Part shown: piece after piece, positions 17,221 through 26,313 of the stretch
How positions within the stretch are numbered: the first letter of the stretch is position 1
Layout: every line of letters starts with the position of its first letter
Position numbers and translations under genes: made by a program
Notes under the pieces: generated by a model
Told to the model about the DNA's origin: nothing
Database searches by the model: none
The model's input: only the letters and a program-made list of their open reading frames with translations
Assembly: GCA_025361705.1 (NCBI GenBank)
Contig: JANYJW010000008.1
Location: forward strand, 26,388 to 90,387
Length of the DNA stretch: 64,000 bases
From: Gemmatimonas sp.
GTDB lineage: Bacteria > Gemmatimonadota > Gemmatimonadetes > Gemmatimonadales > Gemmatimonadaceae
Direction of reading: 5' to 3'

Positions 17221-17229
17221 ATCACTCCC

Positions 17230-19017
17230 ATGCGCCTCGCCTCCGCTCTTCTGATTGCCGCCGCGTTCATCGCGACCGCCGGCCCCGCCAACGCCCAGCG
17301 CCGCGGGAATCCGCCGGGTGGGGTGCCAGACCGCGCCCCGCCGATGCGCACCGAACCAGCACCCCTCCCGGAAATCACGGGCGACACGGCGTCCCCCGAG
17401 GGTGCAGCGCGCGCGGCGCAGATTCGCTTTGAGCAATATCGGCGCGCCCACCTGCCGAGCTCGCGCAGCGGGCGACCGGGGACGTGCGACGAGCAGGTGG
17501 GACGGTTCTGCTACTGGTACGACGAACGCGCGCCGAAGGCCGTCGAGTTGCCGGTGGTGACCAAGGCGCGCACGACGCTCGTGCAGAAGCTCGATTCGCT
17601 GGCGCGCGTGGTTCCAGCCAATCGCTGGATTGCCGGCCAGCGCGTGCGCTACCTCGTCGAGTCGGAGCGCTATGACGACGCGCTCGCGGCGGCCCAGCAG
17701 TGCGAAGCCGATGGATGGTGGTGCGGCGCCCTGGCGGCATTCAGCCAGCACATGCTGCGCAATTACACGGCGGCGGACAGCGGATTCCGCGTGGTGCAGT
17801 CGCAAATGGCTGCGCGCGAACGCTGCACGTGGCGCGACATCTCCATGCTCATTGACGACGATTCGCGGCAGGAATACCGCCGACTGCCATGCGGCGCCGA
17901 GCGCGAGGCGTGGGAAGACCGCGTCTGGTGGTTTGCGCGCACGCTCTACGGCATGCGCGGCAACGACTCGCGCAGCGAGTGGAACGCGCGCCAGCTGATG
18001 GTACGGCTGTACCAAGACGCGCCGAGCGGGCTGCAGTTCGGGTTCGACGACGACGAGCGTGAGCTGCTGCTCCGCTTCGGGTGGCCGCGCACGTGGGCGC
18101 GCGGACCGGGCGAAGGGCGGGATGGCTTCAGCGTGGTCACCGACGAGGCGTCGCCGGCGTATCGGTACCTCCCGGCGGGCAACGTGTTGGGCAACCCGTC
18201 ACTCTCCGACTCGTCGCACTGGCGGCTGCACCGTCCGCCCGTGATTGGCCGCTACGCGCCGCCGTACGCCCGCACGCTGGTGGCCCTCGAGCACCAGCAG
18301 GCGATGTTCCGCCGTGGCGACTCGGCGCTGCTCGTCATGGCGTACGACGTGTCGCAGGTGCGCGAGCTCGCCGCGGCCGCGCATCGGCGCGCAGCCATGG
18401 TGGTGGCACAGGGCGAGCAGCCGTCGCCGCGCATGTCGACGAGCAACCCGGCGCCCGCCACCGGCACCATGTCGGTGACCGGCGTGTGGGGGCCGCTGCT
18501 GTTCAGCGGCGAAGTCTGGGCACCAGACTCCAGCATCGTCGCCCGGGCCCGGTATGGCGTGCATCCGCCGTATGCCGTCGACACGCGGGTGACGGTGTCG
18601 GACCTGTTGTTCTTCAAGCCGTCCACCACGCCGCCCAACACGGTGGAGGAGGCGCTGGCGCTCGCCCTGCCCACCGAACGCGTGCGTTCCAGTGCGCCAC
18701 TGGGCGTGTACTGGGAAACGTACGGAACCAATCCTGCGGGCGAGATGGTCAAGCTGACGGTCACGGTCGTGCGTGAGGTCGAGGAGGGCGGGTTCCTCAG
18801 GCGAAAGAACCAGAACCTGCGCCTGGTGCGCGAGGCCACCCCGGTGAGCGTGTCGGTGCAGGACATGACCGTGCGCGGCCGCAGCGTCTCGCCGCGCGCC
18901 GTGACGCTGGACATCTCGACGCTCAAGAAGGGCGCGTACATCGTCCAGCTCGAGATTCAGGTGGACGGGCAATACCCGCTGCGCGCGGACCATCGGATTG
19001 AGATCATTGACAAGTAG
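17230..19017 (+). CDS. Secreted protein of unknown function with GWxTD-like features
   Basis: 595 residues with a clear signal peptide (cleavage near PANA-QR, residue 23). A Pro-rich stretch follows, then a helical TPR-like region (about residues 110-240) with several Cys residues (CEADGWWC). A segment ERELLLRFGWPRTW near residue 285 resembles the core of GWxTD-type proteins seen in soil bacteria. The C-terminal 200 residues look beta-rich. No catalytic motif was recognised. It stands alone on the plus strand between two repeats. Exported; the function is not known. Confidence 0.75.
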   Translation: MRLASALLIAAAFIATAGPANAQRRGNPPGGVPDRAPPMRTEPAPLPEITGDTASPEGAARAAQIRFEQYRRAHLPSSRSGRPGTCDEQVGRFCYWYDERAPKAVELPVVTKARTTLVQKLDSLARVVPANRWIAGQRVRYLVESERYDDALAAAQQCEADGWWCGALAAFSQHMLRNYTAADSGFRVVQSQMAARERCTWRDISMLIDDDSRQEYRRLPCGAEREAWEDRVWWFARTLYGMRGNDSRSEWNARQLMVRLYQDAPSGLQFGFDDDERELLLRFGWPRTWARGPGEGRDGFSVVTDEASPAYRYLPAGNVLGNPSLSDSSHWRLHRPPVIGRYAPPYARTLVALEHQQAMFRRGDSALLVMAYDVSQVRELAAAAHRRAAMVVAQGEQPSPRMSTSNPAPATGTMSVTGVWGPLLFSGEVWAPDSSIVARARYGVHPPYAVDTRVTVSDLLFFKPSTTPPNTVEEALALALPTERVRSSAPLGVYWETYGTNPAGEMVKLTVTVVREVEEGGFLRRKNQNLRLVREATPVSVSVQDMTVRGRSVSPRAVTLDISTLKKGAYIVQLEIQVDGQYPLRADHRIEIIDK

Positions 19018-19092
19018 GTGAGAGACGAGGGACGGAGGACGAGGGGATCAACGCCGGGGACGCGACGGGCGCGGCTGTCATGCGGGCTGCAT

Positions 19093-19100
19093 TATCTTTC
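19093..19100 (+). promoter_or_regulatory. Possible -10 element TATCTTTC
   Basis: Same octamer as at 7973, here 45 bases before the ATG at 19145. The preceding bases 19018-19052 carry degenerate GACGAGG heptads. Confidence 0.3.
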
Positions 19101-19144
19101 CCGGTGCTCCATCGAACCTTCCGCCGTTCCCCCACCGATCGTCA

Positions 19145-20263
19145 ATGACCTCGCATCGTTCGCTCCTTCTGGCCGTCGCGGTTGTCGGCGTCGTGTCTTC
19201 CGTGGGCGCCCAGGGCGCCACGCCGCCGGCGGCGCCGCCCACCGTGGCGCCGGTCACCGTGGCGCCGGTCGCGGCGGTTGCCGATACTCAGCTGTCGGTG
19301 AAGGCGACGACAAAAGACGGCAAGCCGGTGAGCGCCGGCAAGCGCGCGGCGCGCAAGAGGCACGAAGCCAAGGGCGCCAAGGGCGCCAAGGGCGCCAAGG
19401 CCACCGCCGCTCCAGCGGACAGCGAGGCCAGGCTCGACTCGTTGCTCGACCTCCGCTGGCCCGTGAAGGGCCCAGAGCCGCTGCCCGGGTCGATTCTGCC
19501 CGGCAAGCGCATCGTGGCCTACTACGGCAACCCGCTGTCGAAGCGCATGGGCGTGCTGGGCGAGTACGCCCCCGACCAGATGCTCGCCATGCTCGACGCC
19601 GAGGTGAAGGCGTGGACACTGGCCGACCCGTTGACACCGGTGCAGCCGGCGCTGCATCTCATTGCCGTGGTGGCCCAGGGCGGCCCGGGGACAGACGGCA
19701 AGTACCGCGCCCGCATGCCCGACACGCTCGTCGAGCGCGTGGCGTCGTGGGCCGCCAAGCGCAACGCGCTGGTCTTCCTCGACATCCAGGTGGGCAAGAG
19801 TACGCTGCAGGACGAGCTGCCGCGATTGGAGAAGTTCCTGTCGCGCCCCAATTTCCACCTCGGCATCGACCCCGAGTTCTCCATGAAGGATGGGGGCCTG
19901 CCGGGCAAGAAGATTGGCACCTACGATGCGTCCGACGTGAACTACGCGTCCCGTTTCCTGCAGGACATCGTGACACGATACAAGCTGACGCCCAAGGTGC
20001 TCGTGGTGCACCGCTTTACTCGTAAGGGCGTGACGAACTCCAAGGACATCACGCTCGACCCGCGCGTGCAGGTGGTGATGGACATGGACGGCTTTGGCGC
20101 GCCGCACCTCAAGCGCTCCACCTTCCGTTCATGGATCAAAGCCGAGCCGGTGCAGTTTGTCGGATGGAAGCAGTTCTACAAGCCGCGCAATGACAATCCG
20201 CGCACGACGATCGCAGAGATCCTGCGGCTCAATCCGAAGCCGATCTACATACAGTACCAATAG
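19145..20263 (+). CDS. Secreted protein of unknown function with Lys/Ala-rich linker
   Basis: 372 residues with an N-terminal signal peptide (cleavage near VGAQ-GA). A linker from about residue 25 to 95 is rich in Ala, Pro and Lys and contains AKG repeats encoded by a 9-base unit (GCCAAGGGC, three perfect copies from 19367 plus a fourth variant). The remaining 270 residues look like one compact domain that starts KRIVAYYGNPLS and contains LIAVVAQGGPG, LVFLDIQVG and LGIDPEFS. The alternating strand-helix pattern would suit a TIM-like barrel, but I do not recognise the family. The C-terminal domain may be a cell-wall or glycan-acting enzyme; that is a guess. Confidence 0.72.
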   Translation: MTSHRSLLLAVAVVGVVSSVGAQGATPPAAPPTVAPVTVAPVAAVADTQLSVKATTKDGKPVSAGKRAARKRHEAKGAKGAKGAKATAAPADSEARLDSLLDLRWPVKGPEPLPGSILPGKRIVAYYGNPLSKRMGVLGEYAPDQMLAMLDAEVKAWTLADPLTPVQPALHLIAVVAQGGPGTDGKYRARMPDTLVERVASWAAKRNALVFLDIQVGKSTLQDELPRLEKFLSRPNFHLGIDPEFSMKDGGLPGKKIGTYDASDVNYASRFLQDIVTRYKLTPKVLVVHRFTRKGVTNSKDITLDPRVQVVMDMDGFGAPHLKRSTFRSWIKAEPVQFVGWKQFYKPRNDNPRTTIAEILRLNPKPIYIQYQ

Positions 20264-20287
20264 ACGGGAGCCTGCGGACGGCGTGGG

Positions 20288-21106
20288 TCAGCGCGTGTAG
20301 CAGTCGCGTACCACGCCCACGGCGCGCGGAATTGCTTCGCCATACGGGCCGTCGCCGCCGAGCCGCATCTCCACGGAGTACCAGCCGTCATAGGCAAGGG
20401 CGCGCAGCGCAGCGCCGATGGCAGCATGCGGCACGGTGTCGGTGCTCCCCACCGGCGCGAGATCCACCTCGCTGACATGCACGTGGTGCACATGCCGCAT
20501 GACGGGCGCCAGCGCGGCCTCGGTGGTCTCGCCGCTGAGCGCCAGCGCCGCCGTGTCGAGGTGCACGCCAAAATTCGGATGCCCCACGGATTCGGCGAGC
20601 ACGGCAGCCTCCGCGGCCGTCGTCACAAAGTCGCATCCATAGCGCGGTGGGTTCGGTTCGATGCACAGCCGCACACCGCGCGCGGCGCACCCTTCGGCCA
20701 CCGGCCGCAACGCACGTGCGGCGGCGCTGACCGCCGACGGCATCGAGCGTTCACCCCGCTTGCGATTGCCCGGCGCGCCGAGCACCAGCACGCTGGCGCC
20801 GCAACGCTGCGCGAGCGCCCCCATGTCGAGCAGGTGCCGCTGCGTGGCGGCCACGACCGCTGCGTCACCGAAGAGCGACAGTTCCGCATGTCCGTACAGG
20901 ATGGCCTGAAACGCAACCACGTCGCACCCGGCATCGCGCCACCACGCGGCGTACGACTCGGCGGCACCGTCGGCGACGCGCGGTGCCTTGCTCCACACTT
21001 TGGACGGTGCGAGCTCGACGCCCCGCACCTCTGCGGCGCGCAGCACCGTTGCGACCGCCGCATCGTCGGTGACCGGCCACGCAAGATTGGAGACGGCGAT
21101 CTTCAC
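20288..21106 (-). CDS. Sugar phosphate isomerase/epimerase family TIM-barrel protein
   Basis: 272 residues. It starts MKIAVSNLAW and shows the xylose-isomerase-like (AP endonuclease 2) barrel pattern: GVELAPSKVW, CIEPNPPRYG with a metal-ligand Glu, FGVHLDTAAL, and VHHVHVSEVD near the C terminus. Such proteins isomerise or epimerise sugars and inositols using a divalent metal. The gene overlaps the upstream epimerase by four bases (ATGA) and is the last gene of a seven-gene minus-strand operon, so it probably acts on a sugar made or used in that glycan pathway. Confidence 0.83.
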   Translation of the reverse strand: MKIAVSNLAWPVTDDAAVATVLRAAEVRGVELAPSKVWSKAPRVADGAAESYAAWWRDAGCDVVAFQAILYGHAELSLFGDAAVVAATQRHLLDMGALAQRCGASVLVLGAPGNRKRGERSMPSAVSAAARALRPVAEGCAARGVRLCIEPNPPRYGCDFVTTAAEAAVLAESVGHPNFGVHLDTAALALSGETTEAALAPVMRHVHHVHVSEVDLAPVGSTDTVPHAAIGAALRALAYDGWYSVEMRLGGDGPYGEAIPRAVGVVRDCYTR

Positions 21107-21882
21107 GCCCCCTCCCCGCCGGCCGCACGCCGCTCGGTCGCAACAAAAGCGGTGATGGCATCGAGCGTCGACGCCGCGTCATACCAGTAGCCGTCGCGCC
21201 CGCCGAACTGCGCGGCGTACAGGCTGCGCATGTCGTAGCGCGCCGGCAGCACGCCGGCCGACGCCGTGAGTGCACGACCAAATGCGCGCGCGGCGACGTC
21301 GCGCATCGCGGTCGGCTCCACCGACAGATTCACCAGCGGAATGCCCGCCTTGCGCACGCGTGCGATGTCGCCCCACAGACGCTCGAGTTCATAGAATTGA
21401 AACTCGGCGTCCGGATGAATGGACTCCACGGCGTTGTCGTGCAGCAAGTCGAAGATCGCATTCTTCTTGAGCCCGGGTCCGAAGAGGCCTGGCAGGCGCA
21501 CCACGGTACAGTCGAAGCGCTCCTGGCAGAACATCTCGAGCGCATACCGGTGCCTGCCGTACGCCTGCCCCTCTCCCGGCGCGATCAGCGTTCCCTCGTC
21601 GACGTCGATGGGCATCGGGTACGCGTCGGCGCTCGAGATGAGCACCAGGTGGCCGATGTGCGCGGTCGCGAGGACGTCCGTGAGCCGCTCGATGCCCGCG
21701 CGGTCGCCTGCGGGATCGCGGTTGGCCTTCCACTTCTCGGCGCGCACGCCGGCGCAGAGCACCAGATCGAACTTCGCACCGCGCATGGCGTCGATGTCCG
21801 TGGACCGGAACATCGCGTCAAACGTGTGCGCACGGCGCACGGTGCTGCCAATGAGTCCGGTCCAGCCGATCAGCGCATCCAT
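21103..21882 (-). CDS. NAD-dependent epimerase/dehydratase-like protein
   Basis: 259 residues. The N terminus GWTGLIGSTV is a shortened Rossmann glycine motif. LVLISSADAYP supplies a Ser, and the Tyr of AYGRHRYALE would be the active-site Tyr; at the usual Lys position there is an Arg (YGRHR). This suggests either a relaxed extended-SDR enzyme or a non-catalytic relative. VVRLPGLFGPG is a typical substrate-loop sequence. It begins four bases after the glycosyltransferase stop and overlaps the next gene, in line with a nucleotide-sugar role. Confidence 0.8.
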   Translation of the reverse strand: MDALIGWTGLIGSTVRRAHTFDAMFRSTDIDAMRGAKFDLVLCAGVRAEKWKANRDPAGDRAGIERLTDVLATAHIGHLVLISSADAYPMPIDVDEGTLIAPGEGQAYGRHRYALEMFCQERFDCTVVRLPGLFGPGLKKNAIFDLLHDNAVESIHPDAEFQFYELERLWGDIARVRKAGIPLVNLSVEPTAMRDVAARAFGRALTASAGVLPARYDMRSLYAAQFGGRDGYWYDAASTLDAITAFVATERRAAGGEGA

Positions 21883-21886
21883 GGCG

Positions 21887-22690
21887 TCACCGGGGATCGT
21901 AGATGCCGCGCACCGATCGCCAGAGCGTGCGCAGGATCTTCAGGTTGCCGCGCCAGCCGCGGATCTTTGACGGCACCGGGCCGTCCGCCGGATAGGCGCG
22001 CGTCACCGGCAGTTCCTTGACGGAGAAGCCGAGCCGCCCGGCGCGGATGGCGAGGTAATAGTGCAGCTCGTAGCCCGCAAACACGTCGCGGAACGGCTGC
22101 ACGCGCGCGTCGAGGAGCAGGCGACGGCTGTAGGCGCGAAATCCGTTGGTGGTGTCGGTGTACCGCGTGCCGGCCGCCAGCGAGATGAGCGGCGCATGCA
22201 GCAGCGTCACGCCCAGATGCCGCGCGATGGGTGTATTGACGCCTCGTCCGCCCGGCACGTAGCGCGAGCCCTGCACGTGATCGGCGCCTTCGCGCAGCGC
22301 CGCGACAAATGCCGGCACGGCGCGCGCATCGTCCTTGCCGTTGCCGTCGATCGTGACGATGCCCGCGTATCCCTCGCGCAGGCACCAGGCCAGCGCCATG
22401 CGCATCTGCGCCGACAACGCCCCGGGCCCTCGCTTGACGAGCAGCGCACGCACGCCATGCGCCTGGAGGAATGCGGGGTCCAGCGCGCCATCGGTGCTTC
22501 CGCCATCTGCGATGACCACGTCCACCGGCAGCTGCATGGCGGCCATGTCGCGCACCTGGGCGCGAACGCGCTCCCCTTCGTTGAGCACAAAGACGCACAC
22601 GGCATAGTCGTGCCGACGCTCGCCGCACGCCACGACATCGCACGCGGGAAGCTCCCACGCCGCCATCAATGACGGGTCGACACCGAGCAT
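21887..22690 (-). CDS. Glycosyltransferase family 2
   Basis: 267 residues from ATG 22690 (a GTG two codons earlier is possible). The GT-A fold signatures are YAVCVFVLNEGE at the N terminus, VVIADGGSTDG with the nucleotide-binding Asp residues, and VTIDGNGKDD as the DxD-equivalent. The region GSRYVPGGRG and TDTTNGFRAYSR is typical of dolichyl-phosphate-mannose-synthase-like enzymes. No membrane helices are obvious. It follows the membrane-bound glycosyltransferase by 25 bases; the two probably act on consecutive steps or on different acceptors of one surface glycan. Confidence 0.87.
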   Translation of the reverse strand: MLGVDPSLMAAWELPACDVVACGERRHDYAVCVFVLNEGERVRAQVRDMAAMQLPVDVVIADGGSTDGALDPAFLQAHGVRALLVKRGPGALSAQMRMALAWCLREGYAGIVTIDGNGKDDARAVPAFVAALREGADHVQGSRYVPGGRGVNTPIARHLGVTLLHAPLISLAAGTRYTDTTNGFRAYSRRLLLDARVQPFRDVFAGYELHYYLAIRAGRLGFSVKELPVTRAYPADGPVPSKIRGWRGNLKILRTLWRSVRGIYDPR

Positions 22691-22715
22691 GTTCACGCGG
22701 GCCCGACCCGGCCGC

Positions 22716-23690
22716 TCACGGCTCGCGCACCACGTTGGGGCGGTCGTCGCGCAGCAGCACGGCACTCGAGCGCTCCTCGCGCACGTAGTAGCCGGGTTCG
22801 GTGCCGAAGCGCCGCGGCAGCCGTCCCACGTATTCGCAGAGTACGGCGAGAATGATGGAGAGAAAGAAGAACTGCGCCGCGCTCGTCAGCGACATCGTCG
22901 CCCACCCCGGCGCGACGTCGTCGCGCACGGCGTAGACGGCGAGCACATACGCGGCATATGCCACGTTGAGCACCGCCGCCGCGACGCCCAGCAGGCTGGC
23001 GAGGCGCAAGGGATGCGCCGTGTTGTCGAGCACCATGCCCAGGGCCAACGACACCGCCTCGCCCGGCGTGCGTGAGCGCGACCGGCGCGTGTGGCCGATG
23101 GGATCGTACGGAAACGCCGCGCTGGCGTACCCGATGTATGTCGAGAAGACCCGCAGGCGCGAGCCAGTCTCGCGCAGCTTGTTCAGCGCGTTGAGCGCCT
23201 GCCGCGAGAGGCAGCGGAAATGCGTGGCGTTGGCCGGCACATCGAGCTGCATCACGCGTCGGGCATACCAGTAGAAGCCGGCAGCCCCGGCGCGCAGCCA
23301 CCACGGATCGCCGGCGCGCGACCGCCGCACGCCAAGCACCACGTCGGCGCCCTCGCGGGCTCGCTGCACGAGCGCCGGGATAAGCGCCAACGGATCGGCC
23401 CCAGGCGAGAGCGTCACCACGAAGTCGCCAATGGCGCTATCGAGGCCGGCGGCGATGGCCTGCTCTTCGCCGAACTCGCGCGACAGGTGCAGCACGCGCA
23501 CGCCGTCATGGCGCGACAGCACGGCATCCCACAGCGTCGGGTCGATGCGCGACCCGTCGTCGACGAGGATCAGTTCAAAGTGCCGATACGTCGCCCGCAG
23601 CAGCTCGACCGCCTCGGCGACGAACGGCGCCAGCATAGCGCCGGGATCGTGCACCGGCGCGACGACCGACACAAAGACATCGGCCGTCAT
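22716..23690 (-). CDS. Membrane-anchored glycosyltransferase family 2 (GtrB/DPM-like)
   Basis: 324 residues from ATG 23690; the start overlaps the upstream stop by four bases (ATGA). The catalytic half has VSVVAPVHDPG, ELILVDDGS and LSREFGEEQAIAAGLDSAIGD. The family's DxD site reads LSPGADPLAL, so its first Asp is not in the usual place. Two transmembrane helices follow (about residues 235-260 and 275-300), the layout of polyprenyl-phosphate glycosyltransferases such as GtrB and ArnC. It likely loads a sugar on a lipid carrier at the inner membrane. Confidence 0.86.
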   Translation of the reverse strand: MTADVFVSVVAPVHDPGAMLAPFVAEAVELLRATYRHFELILVDDGSRIDPTLWDAVLSRHDGVRVLHLSREFGEEQAIAAGLDSAIGDFVVTLSPGADPLALIPALVQRAREGADVVLGVRRSRAGDPWWLRAGAAGFYWYARRVMQLDVPANATHFRCLSRQALNALNKLRETGSRLRVFSTYIGYASAAFPYDPIGHTRRSRSRTPGEAVSLALGMVLDNTAHPLRLASLLGVAAAVLNVAYAAYVLAVYAVRDDVAPGWATMSLTSAAQFFFLSIILAVLCEYVGRLPRRFGTEPGYYVREERSSAVLLRDDRPNVVREP

Positions 23691-24850
23691 CGGATTCCGT
23701 CGCTGTCGAGCATTGCCGTGAGCGCCTCCTCCACGTCGTATACGCTGTCGATCTTGGCGCCGACCACGGTGACCAACCCCGGCGCTCCATCGACCGGCCG
23801 CGCCAGGATGGGTCGGCTGTCGTCCACGTCGCTGCGCGGGAGGATGGTCTTCACCTCCCACAGCGACTTGAGATAGCGCGCCGCCGCCATTTCCGGAAGG
23901 TAACGCGCGGCGTCGCGCTGCATGTGCGGCGCGTGCGACGGCGGCAGGGCGCGCAGGACGGCGTCACCGCGCACCGCGTGGCCGTCGGCGCCGCCGTCGG
24001 GCCAGCGCGCGTGCGGCGTGTAGCGCACATGGCTCAGCGAATGCACGCCGGCGGCAGGAAACGGCATCGCCGACCAGAACGGGCCGTCCATCACCGTGAC
24101 CCCCAGACCGCGCAATGCCGGCGGCGGCTCGATGAGCGCCAGTTCGGTGAGCTCGTGGACGAGCGGCACCAGCGGCAGGCCAGAGTCGGCCAACAGGTCG
24201 TTGAGCGCCGAATACGTGCAGAGCACGACGACATCGGCGTCCGTGGCTTCGCCCGGCGCGTCGCCCCACTGAACGCGCAGTCGCCGCGCGCCGCCCGGGA
24301 GCACCGCGCGCACCGCGCGCACCGCGCGCACCGCGCCGCCGGTGCACACCTGCACGCCGGCGGCGTCCATGGCGGCCGACACCGCCTGCGCCAGCGCGGT
24401 GGCATCAAAGGCGCACTCTTCCACCTCAAAGACGGCCTCCACGTGGTCCGCATCGAAGCGGCGCGCCTGCGCGGCGTCTGCCGGTTGCACGGGCGCGCCG
24501 ATGCGGCGACAGAACTCGGCAAATTGCCCCGCCGTGACCTTCGACTGCCGGCGCGCGATGGCGTACAGCTTGGTGAAAGACCGATCGATGGCCGCGGGGT
24601 ACGCGGCAATGAAGCGCGGATAGTTGGCACGCGAACGCAGCGACGTGAGGATGCTGCGCGGATAGTGGTAGCCGCCGTGCACCCGCGCCTGATTGTTGTA
24701 TGAGGCCCGGGTGAGGAGGGCGGGTGCGCGCTCGCACAACGTGACCGTGCGCAGGCGGCGCGCAAGAAACGCCGCAATGTGGGCACCGTAGAAGCCGCCT
24801 CCCACCACCACGGCATCGGCATCGCGCGGCGGCCGCTGGACCTCAGTCAC
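23687..24850 (-). CDS. FAD-dependent oxidoreductase, DAO family
   Basis: 387 residues from GTG 24850, which overlaps the HD-GYP stop by four bases (GTGA). The frame is open far upstream to 25432, but that part lies inside the HD-GYP gene. An FAD-binding motif DAVVVGGGFYGAHIA sits at the N terminus, and the D-amino-acid-oxidase-like body ends with VVGAKIDSVYDVEEAL. A run of AVR (residues about 173-183) is encoded by four perfect copies of a 9-base unit at 24301-24336. In polysaccharide loci such oxidoreductases often modify sugar or lipid intermediates. The substrate is unknown. Confidence 0.85.
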   Translation of the reverse strand: MTEVQRPPRDADAVVVGGGFYGAHIAAFLARRLRTVTLCERAPALLTRASYNNQARVHGGYHYPRSILTSLRSRANYPRFIAAYPAAIDRSFTKLYAIARRQSKVTAGQFAEFCRRIGAPVQPADAAQARRFDADHVEAVFEVEECAFDATALAQAVSAAMDAAGVQVCTGGAVRAVRAVRAVLPGGARRLRVQWGDAPGEATDADVVVLCTYSALNDLLADSGLPLVPLVHELTELALIEPPPALRGLGVTVMDGPFWSAMPFPAAGVHSLSHVRYTPHARWPDGGADGHAVRGDAVLRALPPSHAPHMQRDAARYLPEMAAARYLKSLWEVKTILPRSDVDDSRPILARPVDGAPGLVTVVGAKIDSVYDVEEALTAMLDSDGIR

Positions 24851-26313
24851 GAGACGAAATAGTCGCCGACGCGAATACTGTAGTACTCGGCGTCCACGGT
24901 CTCCACAATGGACCGCACAAAGCGGCCGCTCGCGTCGGTGTCGCCGAGGTCGGCGGCGATCCCGGGATGGAGGAGATTGCCCTCGGCGTCGCTGATGACG
25001 TAGACGAGCGGACGATTGCCGAGTTCGGGATCGGGATTCACGCCGCGCGACACCGCCAGCTCGAAGCTGTCGAGCAGCAGCACCGTACCCACAGGATACA
25101 CGCCAAGCATCTCGACGAAGGCGCGCACGCACGTCGCGTCGAGAAAGCTGTCGGCCGTGTCGCGCATCTCGGCCACGTACTCCGCCGGCCGCTTCGACGG
25201 CGTGCGATAGCCGAGGTTGGTGGTGGCCGCGTCGAACTGCTCGATGACGCTCACGATGCGGCTGTACAGCCCCACCGGCCGCGGGCGCAGGCGCCGCGGG
25301 TAGCCGCCGCCATCGGGCTTCAGATGGTGCTCGTACGCGACGAGCATCGCGTGGTATGGATATTCCCCGCCCTCTCGCACCTGGAACAGCGTGAGCACGC
25401 CGAGCCACGTGTGCCCGGTGATGATGCGCCACTCGTCCGCCGTCAGCGTGCCCTTGGCGTGCAGCACCTCATCCGCAATGCGTGCCTTGCCGCAGTCGTG
25501 AAAGAGCGCGGCCAGCCCGAGATCGTACAGCTGCCCGCGGGAGAGTCCGAGCCGGCGGCCCAGCGCGACGGCAAAGATGCAGACATTCACCGCGTGCGTG
25601 AACGTGGGATCCTCGTAGTCGCGCACCGTGGTGAGGCCAAGCATCGACGCTTCATCGGTGAGAATGCGGTCGACGATGAGCTGCACCGTGCGCTTGAGCG
25701 CGCGCAAGTTGGGTCCTTGCCCCTGGGCAATGGCGCGCATCACGTCGGCCGCGGCGGCCACCGAGCGCGCGTATGCGCCCTTGGCGAGCGCCGAGGGCGC
25801 GGCGTCCACACCGCCGCCGCTCTCCTCGGCCTGCACGGGCGGCTCGAGCTCGAACACCCGCACCCCGGCCGCGTGCAACCGCTGGCGCAGCGCGTGGTGC
25901 CGCACCGTGGCCGAATCGCCGGCTGGCGCATTGAGCGCGGCGATGAGCGCCATCCAGTCCGCCGCCGTGGCCGCGCGGTCGGCGCGCAGCACGCCGGTGC
26001 CGCTCGCCCGACACTGCGCAATGAGGTACGCGACCATCGCGTAGTTGTCGAGGTCGAGGCGCAGCCGCGTCTGATTCACAAAGAGGAATTCGCCGGCAAT
26101 GCGCAGCTCCATTCCACCGTCGCCCGCGCCGAGCATGGCGGCCGCCAACTGAAGGTCGCGCACCGACTTCTGCACCACCGGGTTGTCGGCCGGGTAGAGC
26201 CGGGCACAGCGCATGGCCCCGCAAAAGGCCTGCACCAGCGCGCGGCCGACGGCGCGCACGGCAGCATCGCCGCCGTGGTCGCCCATCGCGGTCGCGCGGC
26301 TGGGACGCGTCAC
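24847..26313 (-). CDS. HD-GYP domain phosphodiesterase
   Basis: 488 residues from GTG 26313, overlapping the HEAT gene stop by four bases. The HD-GYP domain spans about residues 220-410: His240, the HD pair (FHDCGK, 272-273), H301, HH (329-330) and the signature GGGYP (335-339). It should hydrolyse cyclic di-GMP. Residues 18-130 form a separate module containing LYPADNP (39-45) that recurs at the same position in the upstream HEAT-repeat protein. The C-terminal 80 residues resemble a small beta domain often seen after HD-GYP. No membrane segment is present, so it is cytoplasmic. Confidence 0.9.
   Translation of the reverse strand: MTRPSRATAMGDHGGDAAVRAVGRALVQAFCGAMRCARLYPADNPVVQKSVRDLQLAAAMLGAGDGGMELRIAGEFLFVNQTRLRLDLDNYAMVAYLIAQCRASGTGVLRADRAATAADWMALIAALNAPAGDSATVRHHALRQRLHAAGVRVFELEPPVQAEESGGGVDAAPSALAKGAYARSVAAAADVMRAIAQGQGPNLRALKRTVQLIVDRILTDEASMLGLTTVRDYEDPTFTHAVNVCIFAVALGRRLGLSRGQLYDLGLAALFHDCGKARIADEVLHAKGTLTADEWRIITGHTWLGVLTLFQVREGGEYPYHAMLVAYEHHLKPDGGGYPRRLRPRPVGLYSRIVSVIEQFDAATTNLGYRTPSKRPAEYVAEMRDTADSFLDATCVRAFVEMLGVYPVGTVLLLDSFELAVSRGVNPDPELGNRPLVYVISDAEGNLLHPGIAADLGDTDASGRFVRSIVETVDAEYYSIRVGDYFVS

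Noticed and set aside
23687..25432. N-terminally extended FAD oxidoreductase of 581 residues
   Set aside because: The extra 190 residues lie inside the HD-GYP gene and are low in protein character; the GTG at 24850 gives a normal FAD-binding N terminus.
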